Origin: Sinonovacula constricta
Taxonomy: Eukaryota > Mollusca > Bivalvia > Cardiida > Solecurtidae
Direction of reading: 5' to 3'
Length of the DNA stretch: 64,000 nucleotides
NCBI GenBank assembly: GCA_007844125.1
Contig: CM017572.1
Location: forward strand, 40,986,007 to 41,050,006
Translations under genes and position numbers: made by a program
Shown here: piece after piece, positions 26,101 to 64,000 of the stretch
Position numbering within the stretch: position 1 is the stretch's first letter
Layout of the letters: each line of letters begins with the position of its first letter
The notes under the pieces: model-generated
The model's input: the letters and a program-made list of their open reading frames with translations, nothing else
Told to the model about the DNA's origin: nothing
Database searches by the model: none

Positions 26101-29100
26101 ACACTCCGAATACTAATCAGTAGTACGCTAGTCAGTAGGACGCCGTAACAGCAGCTGGTTTCATGCTGTTTCTTGTATCATGTATTTTCCTGCCTTAGAT
26201 CAGTCAAAGATGAACGACGATCAAGAATACGGTATCAACCTCAAATAGACATATTACACAAACGTATACAACGTAATCCTCGGTTTTCTTAAAAGAGCAG
26301 CCGCTTTCGTGTTGATGCTGTCCCAAATTATAAATAATCAAACACTCCTGGATATCCGATTGCACTGTTAGGATCACTAGCATGCAATGATGTCAACCAA
26401 ATATCCCTGACATTGTAATGTCTTCTGACATAGTTGAAATAACTCCAATCCCCCTGGGAGTCATATTCACCACACACTGCCAGCTTAGCAGGCGAAAATA
26501 GGAGAATTTACTGTTTTCTTTCCTCTAATGCCAAAATCAGTTATAATTTAGCTATAAACCTCGTAACCGGCTTAGTACGTATTAACGAACGTATAGGCAA
26601 ATAATAGTTAACATGTTGATCAGACAGCTAAACAAAGAGCTGCAGGATCAACATCTGCATTATTTGCTGTCAAGTCTGTGGCAACATATCATGTAGGCGT
26701 TAACAAACAGTTTATAATTTGTGTGCGTTTTCAATTATAGCATGTTCGAGGAAAACAGGAAATTGTGGCAAAATAATCAGGAAGAACAGCCTCTGATCGC
26801 ATTTAAAATCGCCTTAATGAATTTAAAATCTCGTAATGGATTTTTGTTATACAAGGAATGATAAAAATGCACTTGGTATTGGGAGTAATGAATCTAGGAC
26901 CGACGTGCATCATTGTGTTTAATTTTAAGTTAAAAGAAGATGTATTTACACTCAAAGTTAATACTTCATTTTTTCAGGATAAAAATCGGTAAAGATGTTT
27001 TATTAAAATTCCCTTTTGCCAATATTTTTTAAGAATATTTCTTGCCCTGTATTATATATATTTAACGTATGTTCAAAGTCATCTATCTGGATGACCGCCT
27101 ATATTTGATTTAATGAAAACAAAAAGTAAACAAGGCAATTACACTATCTGAAGCCGACACGGAGGATGTTTTATGTATACATAATTGATTGGTGACAATG
27201 TGATTATCATATTGATCTCCACTTTACTGGACTATCTAATGGAATTTCATAAGTTAATTCATGCTTGGTGATGCATCCAGTACCACATCGGAAAATGATC
27301 CTTGAAAATGTAGAATTTGGACACCCCTTGTTTAGCTGTTAACCCAATCTTCATGGATAATTGACTGATGTACACCACATTTATTGCCCTGCATTTTCGG
27401 ACCTACATAGCATTTTTTAATCATTTATAGGCAAATATTCATTGTGAAAACTGGACAATTCCGTAATAAGATTGGTCCATTAACATGACAATCATCCCGC
27501 AATCTCCAGCGATGTATTCCGAACAATACCACCTTCCAATTCATGTCTAAGCAAGACATCACAAAAGCATGCTATAATTGGAAAACCTTGCCGCAGCGGC
27601 CATCGAGTGTCGTGATTTGACCGCGACCCTGTCCTCAGCTCTGTGATTCCATGATTCTTTCTATCAGTTGAAGTGTTCGCATATTTTGATGATTTGGCCT
27701 AGCTTCATCTCCTATTATTCTTTACGATCACGTTCTTGCTACGACGGCCGGCCGGTGCTGTATCTCCTATGTATCGTTTGATAATGCACTGCGAGGTAAT
27801 ATGTTGTCAAACAATGGTGCTTCCGGTTGGCTGTCAGTCCGCCAGAGCCGTCATTGAATTCCTTCGCACGGGGATGTGCGCCGTAATTGAAAAGTAATGG
27901 ACATATCTCGTTTCTGTCGTGGCTTTTCGCACTCAATTCTGCCTCACAGATCAATATGTCAATACCTTGACAGCAAAGTTATTTTTTGCAATTGCATGGC
28001 CTGTTGGGCTAACAAGGAAAACAATGAAAGCCAAACAAGGATGGAATTGTCTGTAGATTCCTGGCCCATTCCTCTCGCACAAGACCGTATCCGTCTACCA
28101 CTGGCTAACTAGGTCGTGCTTCAGTCAGATGTCAGATCCCCCCTCCCCCCCCCCCTAAAAAAATAAAGATTTTAAATAAATTCAAAATTCCTATTTTGTT
28201 TTATGTTTTATGTTTATGTATCTATACTTTTTTTAATATCTCCTTTTGAAACTGATGCTTGCTAGGCTTTGGTATAAAATGCGCACAAAACATTTAAAGT
28301 TCATTTTCTATTAACATTCTCCTATTAACGACATTAATCTGTACACATAAACATTTTCTATTTATTTCTATTAAATTGATTATACATTAACATAACTGTA
28401 TCAAGAGGACTGTATTCTATATTTTTCACTAACTGAAACGTACAGGAACCAAACGAATAACAAGGACCATGGATATCCATCTAATACAGCTAAATTATTA
28501 ATTGTTTTAATAAATAAAACAACAGTTGCTATGGATTTGTCAGTACCTACAACGATCCTGTTGTTTTTTTGCACGTCAAAATTTTTTAGATTTCAGTGGG
28601 TACCTATATTATAGGATTCACTGCTTTCTTCTTGTCAGTTTTATATATATCAACCTTACCCTGGATGAATATAACTGGGAAGACTGAAGCAAAATGTCAT
28701 CACTAATTAGAATTAAAACCCATTTCAAATATATCTTTCTTATCCTCATGTTATTTTAAAAATATACATTTTAAACCCCGAAAAGCTACATATTTTGATG
28801 AAACCTTGCTAAAGTCAGCTAATCTCATTCAACGCTCAAGGCAGCCTCTTGCTCAGCAATAATTCATGTACATCTGGCCATGTTTTTTCTTCTCTCTGAA
28901 ACGAGAGTTTCTGGGCGAATTTCCTGAAAGTAATTAAGAGATTAGAACACGAGGAGGATCTTTCAGTAGTCTGGAAAATGAAAATTTCTGCCGAATCGTC
29001 TTTATTAAAACATTAAAGGGCTGGATTAGAAAACTCAATAATTTTCTTTTCGTTCATCGTGGGCCCTCAATTACGGCTTGTCTCTATCTGCTTCACACCA

Positions 29101-31411
29101 CATCTGTTAGATTGACATACAAATCAAAAGTCGAGTAATCTAGCTCTGGGGGGTTGCCCAGGAAGAGCTTAAACCCGACTTGTCACAATGCGACAGGTTT
29201 TGTCACTCGCGCTATTGGTAGACGGAGCGTTCAAAAGGCATATGATTGTTTTTGTGTCACTCCGCGTGGACATTCAAAAAGAAACTTGCGGGAATCTACC
29301 GAAGGTGTGTTAAGTAGGCTTTAATGAGAAGGGCTCTAGTGAGGACATTTTCCAATCCATTTCCTCTCGGTTTGTCAACAAATAATCTCGCTCTACCGCT
29401 CGTCCATCACTTCGGACACCCGATGAGTGCATTTAAATATTGAATTGAGGGCTGGTATTGCGCAGGTAAATTTGTTCAGTGAAACATCCCGGACATTTGC
29501 CCTTTGTCCAGGACACTTTATAAGCGAAAGCCAAGTCCAGATGGCACTTTTATAGGTCGCTGACTTTAATAAATCCTTTAATAAACACTTTCTTTTACAA
29601 CACTTTGACTGACTATGATTTAGTTTTTCGCCGAAATGTATAAGGAGTTTCTAAAAGAAATGGTTCAGTTGCTCAAAACAAAAAACAGGAGTAGCCTTAC
29701 GTTAAAAATCAGTTTATTCATTTCTATTTACTAATTTTCTTGAACTGAGTATTTGTCTAGTGAAACTCAATGATTAGAGTGTTTTTGATGGAAATACGCA
29801 TTGCAAACTAGCTTCGTTGCAAACTAGCTTTTACAGATATGTTCTTGCAAAAAAAGAAGTCGTTTAAAGGGGGGAGTGGCGGGGGGGGGGGGGTCAGTTG
29901 GGGCGTCTCACAGACCTGGCAAGTTTTCTTCGACCTAAAAAAGGAAATACTCAACTTAAGACGTTATTTGTGTATTTCCTGAGCGGCCCTCGCTTCGTTA
30001 CCGGTTCACTGACTCATGAAATAAGCGTAACAAGAACATAACTCTGCCTGAAGTCTTACAACTTCCCCGGCATCGGCACACGGTGCTGTGAAATTGACAC
30101 GCTCAGTGAGGTTTCACACAACCCCCTGACTCCATTGCCATAGACACGCACGCGCAGGCGATGGAGGATCAAGTCATAATTGTAGATTTACTATTTCTGA
30201 TAAGTGTACTTTCAAGATTTAAAGGTTTCTATTTCATCTTGATGATTGATAACGAATGGATTCAAGATTCGTCTAAATCAGACGTATAGATAACAGTTAT
30301 ATTCGAATATATACCTAGACAACGAATGTTAATCACTATTTACTAAGAATTGAGATCCTTTTCTGTTTGGCAAAGTGGGGTTTGAGGTTAGTATTCACTT
30401 ACTAACAAAAAACAGCTGACCTTTCAAAATAGTACTGATTTTCATAAGAAAATATGTAAATGTTGTGGTTGCAGTAAATACCAATACACGTGCTGAGCAT
30501 GAACGTAGTCAATCACAGCATAACATTAAATCAATATAGTCAAACTTAGTTAATTCGAATCCTTATTTTTCCCTTTCTTGATGTTTGAAAAAAAGTATGC
30601 TACATCTTTCCATAGGGAATCCTTCCCATGAGATGGTTTAATGTGGAACACAGGAGGTTTAACAACGAGGTTGAGTTGTAATCTTACAGATTCAAATGCA
30701 AAATATCGCATCTGCAGCGAGAATATGCTGAACGATACAGCTGTATTGACTCAAGCGATTGAGATCTAAGGTTGCTCGGAAAGCATCCGTAAATTATCGA
30801 GCGAGCTCCCGGGTGTAATCCCGGGGAACAAAATCAGTCAAGTTCTCATCAATTTTTAATTACAATTCATTTAAGGCTAGGGGCGACCTCCGGGGGAAAA
30901 ATGTCACCGCTTGTTACTACATGTGTGCAAACTGCGCTCTAACGATGCGCTGGCAACGATGCGATAGCAATGATTTATTCCCGTGCATGTTTTGCTTGTA
31001 ATGCAGGGAATATATATGAGGTCATCTCTTGTGCATTGATTTTCTAGTGTCATTAGATGTTTACATGCAGATTGTAACTTCTAATGAACAGGAAAATGCA
31101 TGACAAGAGTACATGTTAATGTGAATGCACTAATGAAAGTCTAATTAAGGTGATTTGATTATTTTTGTCATGTATATCAAACCATTAACTATTTATTGAA
31201 ACGGGAATATATGTGTAGTGTGTATATGCGAACGAAATTACACAATAAGAGAATAGGAACCACACTATACAAGAGACATTTGTTTAAACGACATTACTTA
31301 AAAATTAATGGCACATACACAAAAAAGGTACAATGTAGTTTTTTCGTGGACATTATCATATACAGTTGTAAAATATTGTAGTTCTTAGTCGGAACTGTTT
31401 GTGTATTGTTT

Positions 31412-31580
31412 GTTTATTGGGTTTATCGTCCCACTAACAGTATTTCAGTTATCTGGAGACGGTGTCCACTTGAAGCAGATATAGTGCTGCCTTCACAGTC
31501 TATAGCATGCCGTAAACACTTGGCATGATATCACACCCAGTCACATTATCCTGACACCGGGCCAACCACGTCTTCAGATT
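31412..31580 (-). mobile_element. SINE family 2-related element
   Basis: On the minus strand it reads ggttggcccggtgtcaggat, aatgtgactgggtgtgatat, catgccaagtgttta and ggcatgctatag. The gtgtcaggataatgtgactgg part corresponds to the core of the element at 14720-15000. This conserved block is of a kind familiar in mollusc SINEs; naming the family needs a database search. Confidence 0.65.
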
Positions 31581-32359
31581 TTCCTCGCCTATCCACATTC
31601 GGCTGCAGTGGCTGCGTATCAGGACTATGTGTCTGCATGCAGACATCCAAATCTGGGGGCTGTTCACTCCCTTTCAGACACATCCGTCAAATTATTAAGT
31701 AGAAATCAGACGTTTTCTTGTGGAACTGGCAGCATTTGTCAATGGGCACGTGTGTGTCCAAAGTAGACAAATATAATAAATAGCATTATGTGTGATACTT
31801 ATATCACCATTGGGATGCATACATAATAAGTGTAATCTTTGAGTCTGCTATGCTAGTTAGTATTGAGAAAGTGTTTCTAAAAATACCGAGGGTGAGGGAT
31901 GTTAGCAATGGATTGATTCATGTCATTAAAAGTATGCATGAAACAAATCAATACAATTTTGTAAAGTGTATCTTGAGAACGGCATATTTACCTTGAGTGT
32001 CCATGTCGTCTGTTTCTCAACATTTTCTTATCGAACGTCTTTGACGTAAGTCGCTTCCTTCTGTTTGGTACACTGTTTGGCCGTTAACCTTCGTTCAAAG
32101 AAATTCATTCTTTAAAGATCGATTATAACACTAAAACACAAGATACTAGTCTACTCCGCGTCCTTTCAGACGAACACTACGGGATTCTTACATTTCGGTA
32201 ACGCTTCCCTCTCCAACATACTCTTGCAGCCCTTGTTTTTGTTTAATGACGTCAGTTTTCCTTTATTTTATGTATGTTTAATTTCTGACTTCATCACATT
32301 GCAATGTTCGTAATCGCACTTTACCTTAAATAATCTAATGCATTTTTGGTCTATTTCAG

Positions 32360-57098
<24,739 letters not shown>

Positions 57099-57850
57099 TT
57101 GGTTAAGAGTGTCTTTTGTTAAATCTAGTATACACCTTGATGTTACAATGACGGAGACATTTTACTGTGTATATATATATATATTTAGGTGGTTTTTAAT
57201 AACAGACGCCATGTTGTGACGTGTTTTATTGTGATGATTACGTCACAATACCAAATAATGACGTCATTTGGTAAACTATAATTCCAGTTGTCAATGTCGA
57301 CGTGAATTGGGACTGTTAAACATTGTGAATTCGAATTAAGTTTAAAATTGGGAAGAAGTGTTGAACCGTAAGGTAATTCCCAAAAGCACAATATTTCGTG
57401 ATAAGAATAATTGTAGCTGATATTTGCAGGAATCTCATAATTGTAATGCATTGACGATGGTTCATGCATTTTGAGAAGAAAAAATGTTGCGTTAGCACAA
57501 TTTCCTGATTGTCTTCTTTGTGATCGGAAACTGAAAATGTTTATATGGCTAAAGCTTTGAAGACACATAATCTCTACGGGCAACGACAGAAAGCCGGCGT
57601 GACAACGTGCTATTTGATTATTGTAGTGATTTCACTTGGCTTTTGTTTGTTCATTGACTGTGAATTATTATTGTATACGCACAGTATTTTGCACATCTGA
57701 CTACAAATCAGCACGCATTGACAAATTCATTTATGTTTTGTGTACGTTATAATAGAAAATAATGAATATATTTATTGTTATATCATATTTCATTTTTAGA
57801 TACATTTCGTTTCAAAAACGGAGGAAAATAAAGTTGTGTTAATTCACAAG
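57099..57850 (+). other. DDR: Probable DDR 3' UTR
   Basis: This follows the stop codon and reaches the first well-placed polyadenylation signal. It includes a short TA repeat (57168-57184), a TGACGTCA palindrome at 57259 and ATTTA-type AU-rich words. No open frame of note was seen. The 3' end is inferred from the signal only. Confidence 0.5.
57827..57832 (+). terminator. Candidate polyadenylation signal AATAAA
   Basis: The canonical hexamer lies about 730 bases after the DDR stop, followed at once by a GT-rich stretch (gttgtgtt) and then T-rich sequence, the usual downstream context. Other AATAAA words occur further on, so use of this one is an inference. Confidence 0.5.
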
Positions 57851-60389
57851 GTCCATTTATTTATTTTGTATATAGGTAATTTTCCTCGTTACAGTTCTTT
57901 GTTAAAGATGTCATTCAGTAGATACTATATTAGAAATGTATCTAGAGACTCCACCGCTGGAGTTTTTAAGTTTAAAATGATATAATGAAGAATAATTGGC
58001 TAACGTTGATTATATTATTTCTAGGTTTTGCATGGCATCACTCAATGAAATTGTTATGTAACAAAATTCTGTGCCGTTCAGAAAGAAAAAAGCTCTTGCC
58101 ACTGTATTGATTTGTTTAAAGAAATACTTAATGTTGCATGAGGTTTAACAGCGGGTATGGTACTTCAAGATACCTTTAATAAAATGTTTTATCATTTATA
58201 TATTTATACCTGCAAAAGTGCTGAAACCATTTACCGCATTCAGCTTAAGACATTATAACCTCGACCCCTTCGAAACAACGGATTGACATAACACCTCCCT
58301 GCACTACAACGACAATTTTCATTGGTCTTACAAAACACACTTTTTATATCAACGTAAATGATGTAACCAATGACGAAACAATACAATTCAAACGACGTTT
58401 TCGACACACTAAGAAAGACAATATGGAAGCCCTTTAATCAAGGTCCCAGGACCTCTTTATGGTTACAAGACCACTAAATTATCTTTATTGAGTTTCAATA
58501 AAGGTCTCTAGGACGTGATCGAACCTTAGAACCATATACAAATTTAGAAATAGAGTCAACTGATCATAAGGCTTATGGTCATAAGACGTATGTTGAAATG
58601 GTCCCATGTTATCTAACTTTGAGTACTCTATCTTCAGTAAATTGGCATCAGATAGATGACCAATAATATCTAGTTCTATGAAGTGTTTATACGATGTATT
58701 GGATATCAAAGATTTACAATTCATAAGAGTAACATAATTTGAAAAAATAAGTCTTAAATTGTGCATTTGTGTTGTGTGCTACGCAGTCGTTTCACCTCAT
58801 TGTTCAAAAGTGTTTTGACTTTTATCATTGGCACTTGTTCATTAACTAAGAGCTTGTTCTCTTATCTGAATACAATCAGTCGCAACATTGTTGCATCTGC
58901 AAGAATTCAAACAGTGCTTCAATATGTATTTGAGTCGATAGTTAATTATTTTTGGAACTAATGATGTGTTTTCGTTACGTAATATCTTTTAACGTAGAAC
59001 ATTAAAATGATATTATGTAACAAAATTTACAATCCAGAGCAAGAGATTCTGAGAATCACCCACACTGCTAAACCGATACAAAAGAAAACGTATACTTTGT
59101 TTACAAGTTCATGCACCGTTGAGGCGTATTTAGTGGCATAGCATGTCACACTTCTGCATATCACTTGCGACCAGTTTTGATTTATATGTAGAATGATGTA
59201 TAATGTTTCTTTTCTAATATTGGCCTCACTCAAACTTTAGGCCAATTGCACTGTTGAAGAGTTAAACACAAACAATTCATCTGTTTACATATTGTTTGTG
59301 TTTAACGCATGAAAAAAAGTTAATTTGCCAAAAATTGAATCTGAGCGCTGTTAGAAAAAACTGTTGTTCTACAGTTCCCTATGAAACAATGTACAACATT
59401 ATATTATGATATTTCAATGGATAGAGTTAAAAAAAAAGAAGCCCGCTTTATAAATTTCTAAAACTTTTGTAAGAATAAGAGCTCTATATGTAGCATCGTT
59501 ATGTCTGTTATTTATCTCGTATAATGGATTGACACTTACGTAAAAAAAGTAGTTCCAAAACTAGGGAAGAATGGCCAGTGTAGTTTTTCGCATAAAACCA
59601 TTATATTGATGTCGTCTCGTGAATCGTCTGGTTGTTTAATCAAAGGTTGTGACATTTACATTTTAACGAAGTAAGATTGTTATGTAATAGAGGATGTATG
59701 GTACCTTATAGTTGACAAAAACTGTTGTAAGGTCGATAATTAATAATTTGTTTTCGATTTGTTTTAGAAAGTGTCAACCCAATTTTTGGACTTATGGTTT
59801 TATTTAACTTAATGTTGTTGTCCTCCAATAGATCTCCATGTTGAGCAAGTGGACTGTGTTGCTAGAGTTGTTTTAGGACTGTGAAACTGGCTCCCTTTTA
59901 CCATCCATGTACTTTTTGTTTACCTGCCATGCAAAAAGCCGACTTGAGCATAAATGAACGCAACTGCTCAGTGCACACTTAGTTTAAAAGTCTGAACTAG
60001 TTGCCAGCGTTTATGATTTCAATCATAACTTGCCATAGTTCGTACCTGACTATGAACTTCCCCAGGTATTGCCGGTCTGCCAAAATCTTGCTTCCCTTTT
60101 GCACTAAATATTTATAATTATCTGTTAGTTACAAACTTGTGGATTTGCCTCTGAAAGTTGTCATTTGAACAGATAAATCAAAAAAGAAATGTGAGTATAA
60201 TTCTTTAAACCAATTATAATTTATATAAAAATATAACGGCGCATGTTATTTCTGACACCAACGAAATTGTATTTCTTTTATTACCATGCGTAAGCAATAT
60301 ACGTTTAAGATAAGCAATCCGAAACAGAATTGACCTGTTTAAATAAAATTTGGAAATAATTTATCGTCACACTATATTGAACTTGTCTC

Positions 60390-60580
60390 CAAGGGCGGCC
60401 CTAGTATAGTGTGACGGGTAACACCTCTGACTGCTTAGCCTCCCACCGTGTGGGTACAAGTCCCATTCGGATTGAATGTAGGAAGGTCTTCCATCTGATC
60501 TATCTTCCTCTACCAAGATAGCTAGCCGTCGCTATAATGATCATAAATGGTCGCTGCGGTGTTGTTTTTCTTGCATAAAC
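60390..60580 (+). mobile_element. tRNA-derived SINE, family 1
   Basis: Box A-like ctagtatagtgtgacggg, box B gggtacaagtccc (60452-60464), then ggaaggtcttccatctgat, ctaccaagatagctagccg and gctataatgatcataaatgg. No clear target duplication was found. Confidence 0.8.
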
Positions 60581-61437
60581 ATCCTTAACTAAAATCTTAT
60601 AAAGCATGTAGTGATACGATTTTTTTCTGCGTAGAACAATATCATATATACTTTGTCATCTTTTGTGTGAAATCACAGTTTTTAAACGTGGTTATCTACG
60701 TATAAATGTATGTAACATCATTATGATTTCTTGTAAATTTCTGGTTAAATAATGAAAAGTTAATCAAGATCTTTTAGATATGGAAACGAAACTTGAAAAT
60801 TTACATTTTTTTTTTCAATAAACATTTAGTTCATGTCAAGTACATTAACAATAACGTATCTGGTAGCTGTAAAAGGTTTGATACAGAAGTCCAGTTTGTA
60901 TATTACAACTTAAATACTTTTGAAGTTATTTTAAGTACATATAAAAACAACACGATATGTGTAATGTGATTTGCACACAAAAAATTACAATGGCTATTGT
61001 TTTCTCTTTTGTACAGTTGTTAATTTGTTAAAGATTTATTCTTCGACTTACCGATATTGTCAACTTTATTTTCCAGTCTGTATGTTAGTAGGAATTGGAT
61101 TCTGATGCGAGGTGGTCAATTATTTTTTAATTAAAATCGTAAATAACAGTAAACTATCGTTTTGTTATATTTGTTCATCCCATTAGATCTTATTTCATTT
61201 ATTGTATTATTTATATGAAAAAATCACGATCCAATTTGAGTACAATTATTCTTAAATCGGCAATGATTGTACTCTTTAGTTAAATGTTTATTCTTCTGTA
61301 TTTATTTTATCAAGCTCACTTGATCTATTATTGTGAAGATTAAATTCGAATTCAGTACATTAACAATTCGTGGGATAATCATATTTTCAAACTGCGGTCT
61401 TGTTGTGAAATATTATAAAATAATTATAATAAATAGT

Positions 61438-61634
61438 AGAATAAGAAGTGTAGTAATAATAATAATAATATATGTACCTATGATAATAATAAAAATACTA
61501 CTTCAACTTCTACAAGCACTACTACTACTACTATTACTACTTCTTCCACTACTGCTGCTACTACTACTATTACTGCTTATAATTATAATAATAATAATTG
61601 TAATAATAATAATAATACTTATAATAATAATAAC
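61438..61634. repeat. Compound AAT/ACT trinucleotide microsatellite
   Basis: AAT, ACT and CTG-type trinucleotide blocks; source of poly-Leu and poly-Ile frames. Confidence 0.88.
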
Positions 61635-61660
61635 GACAACAACACTAAAAATGCACAGAC

Positions 61661-61887
61661 GAAACAGAAGAAGAAAACAAAAGAGTAAAACAAACAGACG
61701 TTGAATAAGAAGAAGAAGAAGAGAATTAGACGACGAAGAACGGCTGGAAGAATAACTTGGAGAAGGTCAAGTAAAGTAGAATAAGAAGAAAGAATAAAAG
61801 AAGAAGAACAGGAAGAGCAAGCGGAAAAGGAAAAATAAGAACAAAAAAGAAGGATAAAATAACCAGACAAACACAAGAAGAACTAAG
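61661..61887. repeat. Purine-rich (AAG/GAA) tract
   Basis: About 225 bp dominated by A and G on the + strand with many AAG and GAA words and only scattered pyrimidines; directly follows the AAT microsatellite. Confidence 0.85.
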
Positions 61888-62130
61888 CTATTTTGCCTTT
61901 TTACATGTTTATGGGGCAAAAAATTAATTTGTAGCTGTTTGAATCATGGCTCTACTTTCAATTGTAAATGACACTAAGTACTCTGTTTTTTTTTATAATG
62001 AATGTTAAACTCACTATGAAAATAAAGTGTACTGTAAACTGTAAGAAGAACTATTTTAATATTTTTTATATTCACTACTTTAATGAATGTTTTAATGGCT
62101 TTTATGGCATTGATAAACTTAATATAAAGC

Positions 62131-62230
<100 letters not shown>

Positions 62231-62924
62231 CTCAATTTTAATGCGTAATGGTAATGTTCTGATGATAAACGAGCATACGTCGTCGGAACCCATGGTCAAT
62301 ATTCCCTCATCACTACATACATATACCGTGGATTATTTGGCCAGAAAATATTTGTTCTCATGAATATATTTATGCAGCATTTGATTGGCTCCGTGTCCAA
62401 AACGGCACGGAAATTTATCCAATGAAATGAATACAATTTTAAAACGTCAGGCGTCGGAGATTAGAAAACGTCGATTTAAATAGGGATTTCTAAACTTCTA
62501 CGGGAAGAGTAGCGTCGATGTAGCATTTTCATTGGACCACTATATGAATATTCATGGCAACGAATTTTTACCTAATATGCCACGACCACCATAAACCAGA
62601 ACTGTATGGGTTAACGTAGGTTCCGACGATTACGAGCCTTTGTTTAAAATCAGATACAACGTTCTGCGACCAAGATGATTACAGCTGTTTATAAATGTAT
62701 CGTTAATGTAATGGCTTTAGCAATGGATATTTTTGCTTCGTTGTTTGCCTTTTTTTATAACTTTCTGATCGAATTGTGCTTAAACTACCACAAACAAAGA
62801 CACTAACATTACCTTAATGGTTACAATATAATAATATTATTATTATCCTAATATAGAAATCCATTGTATAATTTCAGGGTCTTTCTCCTGAATTCCAGTT
62901 TTAAATAATACCCTTTTTTTCAAA

Positions 62925-63285
62925 ACACTGGACAAATTTTTTTAATGACGTCACTACTTTCGTCATAACTTATTAAAGAAAACATCAGCGCTTGGATTTT
63001 GTATTCAAACAGATCATTTTTCTTTGCATTGCTTGCATTTGAGAAACCCATCAAGGAGTGCAAGGTTAGAGCTCTGTAAAACCGGTTTAAGCACCCCAGT
63101 TGGCCTATATTGCCGACTGACTGTTCCAAGGCGGTAACTGTCGGGTTTGCTCCTTTAGTTAAATGACTTGTAACAAATTTGTTCTTACTTTTCACTTGGC
63201 TTGCACGCGAAATACCCTTGTCCTGTGCCTTTTCACAGGTTGATTTATGTTGCAATGCTCATAGGACTTTGTTATATATTCCTAT
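62925..63285 (+). repeat. Dispersed repeat, family 3, copy 2
   Basis: Second copy of the repeat at 43075-43465, same orientation, about 20 kb away and outside the gene. Both copies retain the TGACGTCA palindrome (62946 here). An antisense open frame of about 110 codons crosses it but shares no reading-frame conservation that I can see with copy 1. Confidence 0.8.
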
Positions 63286-64000
63286 TAGTAATTTTTGTTA
63301 AGAGATTCCGCCATGCCATAATACATAGGTAATTCTATCCATACACACTTTGTTATTTACAGACCTTTTGACATGTGCTGCTGCAAGTCATCTGACCATG
63401 AACTTGATACGTTCGAGACCTCAATCTGCTTTCTTGTGAGTTTGATTCCATTAATAGACATAATGTACCGCGCAACAGATAATGCATTTTACGACTGCTC
63501 CGCGCTATACAAACGGACTTCGTTTTTGTCGTTATTTTGTTACATGTCTCAAATCTCTCGGTTTACAAAAGGATTTAAGATTCTACTAAAGTGCATTTTG
63601 AAATAAAGGAAATTGCGACGTATTTCGTGTTCAGATTTCTCTTTGATCGTGATCTAAGGAATAATTGTCGAATGAAATATCCATAAACTATTAAGGTGCG
63701 GCTCAGTGCTTCACTGACATCACATAGAAAACTAATACTACAATAATGTAAATCAAATATAACAAAGGAAGCAAGGACTAGTAATAACACTGAGGAGAGT
63801 GTAAAGTATCACATTTGCATACTTATTTTTTTTGTCTGTCTGTTCATATTTTTTAACAAGTTTTTTTTTCTGAACATGAAATTCCGCGAAGTCTCAGAGA
63901 ACTAAATTTCCTGAGAAATGCCAAATGGAAATCATTGTGCAGAATAAGAAGTCAAAGCTTTAAAGATGTATGGAAACTTACAATAGAAACGGATAAACAA

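Larger units (their letters stand above)
1..32359. other. Upstream noncoding region (5' flank or first intron of DDR)
   Basis: No protein gene is supported here on either strand. Most longer open frames are simple repeats or AT-rich chance frames without splice-compatible or family-like sequence. Recognisable content is limited to the microsatellites, minisatellites, SINEs and MITE listed separately; between them I see only unannotatable AT-rich DNA. The visible DDR exon a needs an upstream exon with a signal peptide, which may lie here as a short exon, but I could not identify it. Confidence 0.6.

Noticed and set aside
62920..63255. 111-codon minus-strand frame
   Set aside because: Lies within a non-coding dispersed repeat; I see no sign that the other copy keeps the frame.

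Overview
The window is AT-rich eukaryotic DNA (multi-kilobase GT-AG introns, tRNA-derived SINEs, many microsatellites), not bacterial or viral. The SINE bodies resemble families familiar from molluscs, and the one protein gene looks lophotrochozoan. A mollusc, probably a bivalve, is my best inference; the sequence alone does not prove it.

The only gene I can support is a discoidin domain receptor tyrosine kinase (DDR1/DDR2-like) on the + strand. Thirteen coding exons between 32360 and 57098 join with compatible phases into one open frame of 899 codons ending in TAA. They encode, in order: the F5/8C discoidin domain, the discoidin-like domain, a Thr/Ser/Pro-rich stalk with N-glycosylation sites, one transmembrane helix, a juxtamembrane segment with tyrosine docking motifs, and a complete tyrosine kinase. 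The signal-peptide exon was not found. It is either a short exon in the first 32 kb or outside the window.

Layout: 1-32359 is 5' flank or first intron, with no supported protein gene. It holds microsatellites, three minisatellites or short tandem arrays, tRNA-like SINEs and a short hAT-type MITE with an 8-bp target duplication. 32360-40933 holds two exons separated by an 8.3-kb intron containing a long near-perfect hairpin; a SINE abuts the second exon. Intron 2 (6.3 kb) holds a pair of direct repeats of about 340 bp, a long AT microsatellite, an unexplained minus-strand open frame and a dispersed repeat whose second copy lies near 63 kb. 47269-57098 is the compact part of the gene (eleven exons, introns 0.26-1.7 kb), including a full-length SINE with a 17-bp target duplication in intron 4. 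57099-64000 is 3' UTR followed by repeat-rich intergenic DNA.

I saw no new multi-gene system. The most interesting points are the divergent collagen-contact residues of the receptor, the well-delimited mobile elements, the excess of TGACGTCA palindromes, and the structure in intron 2.
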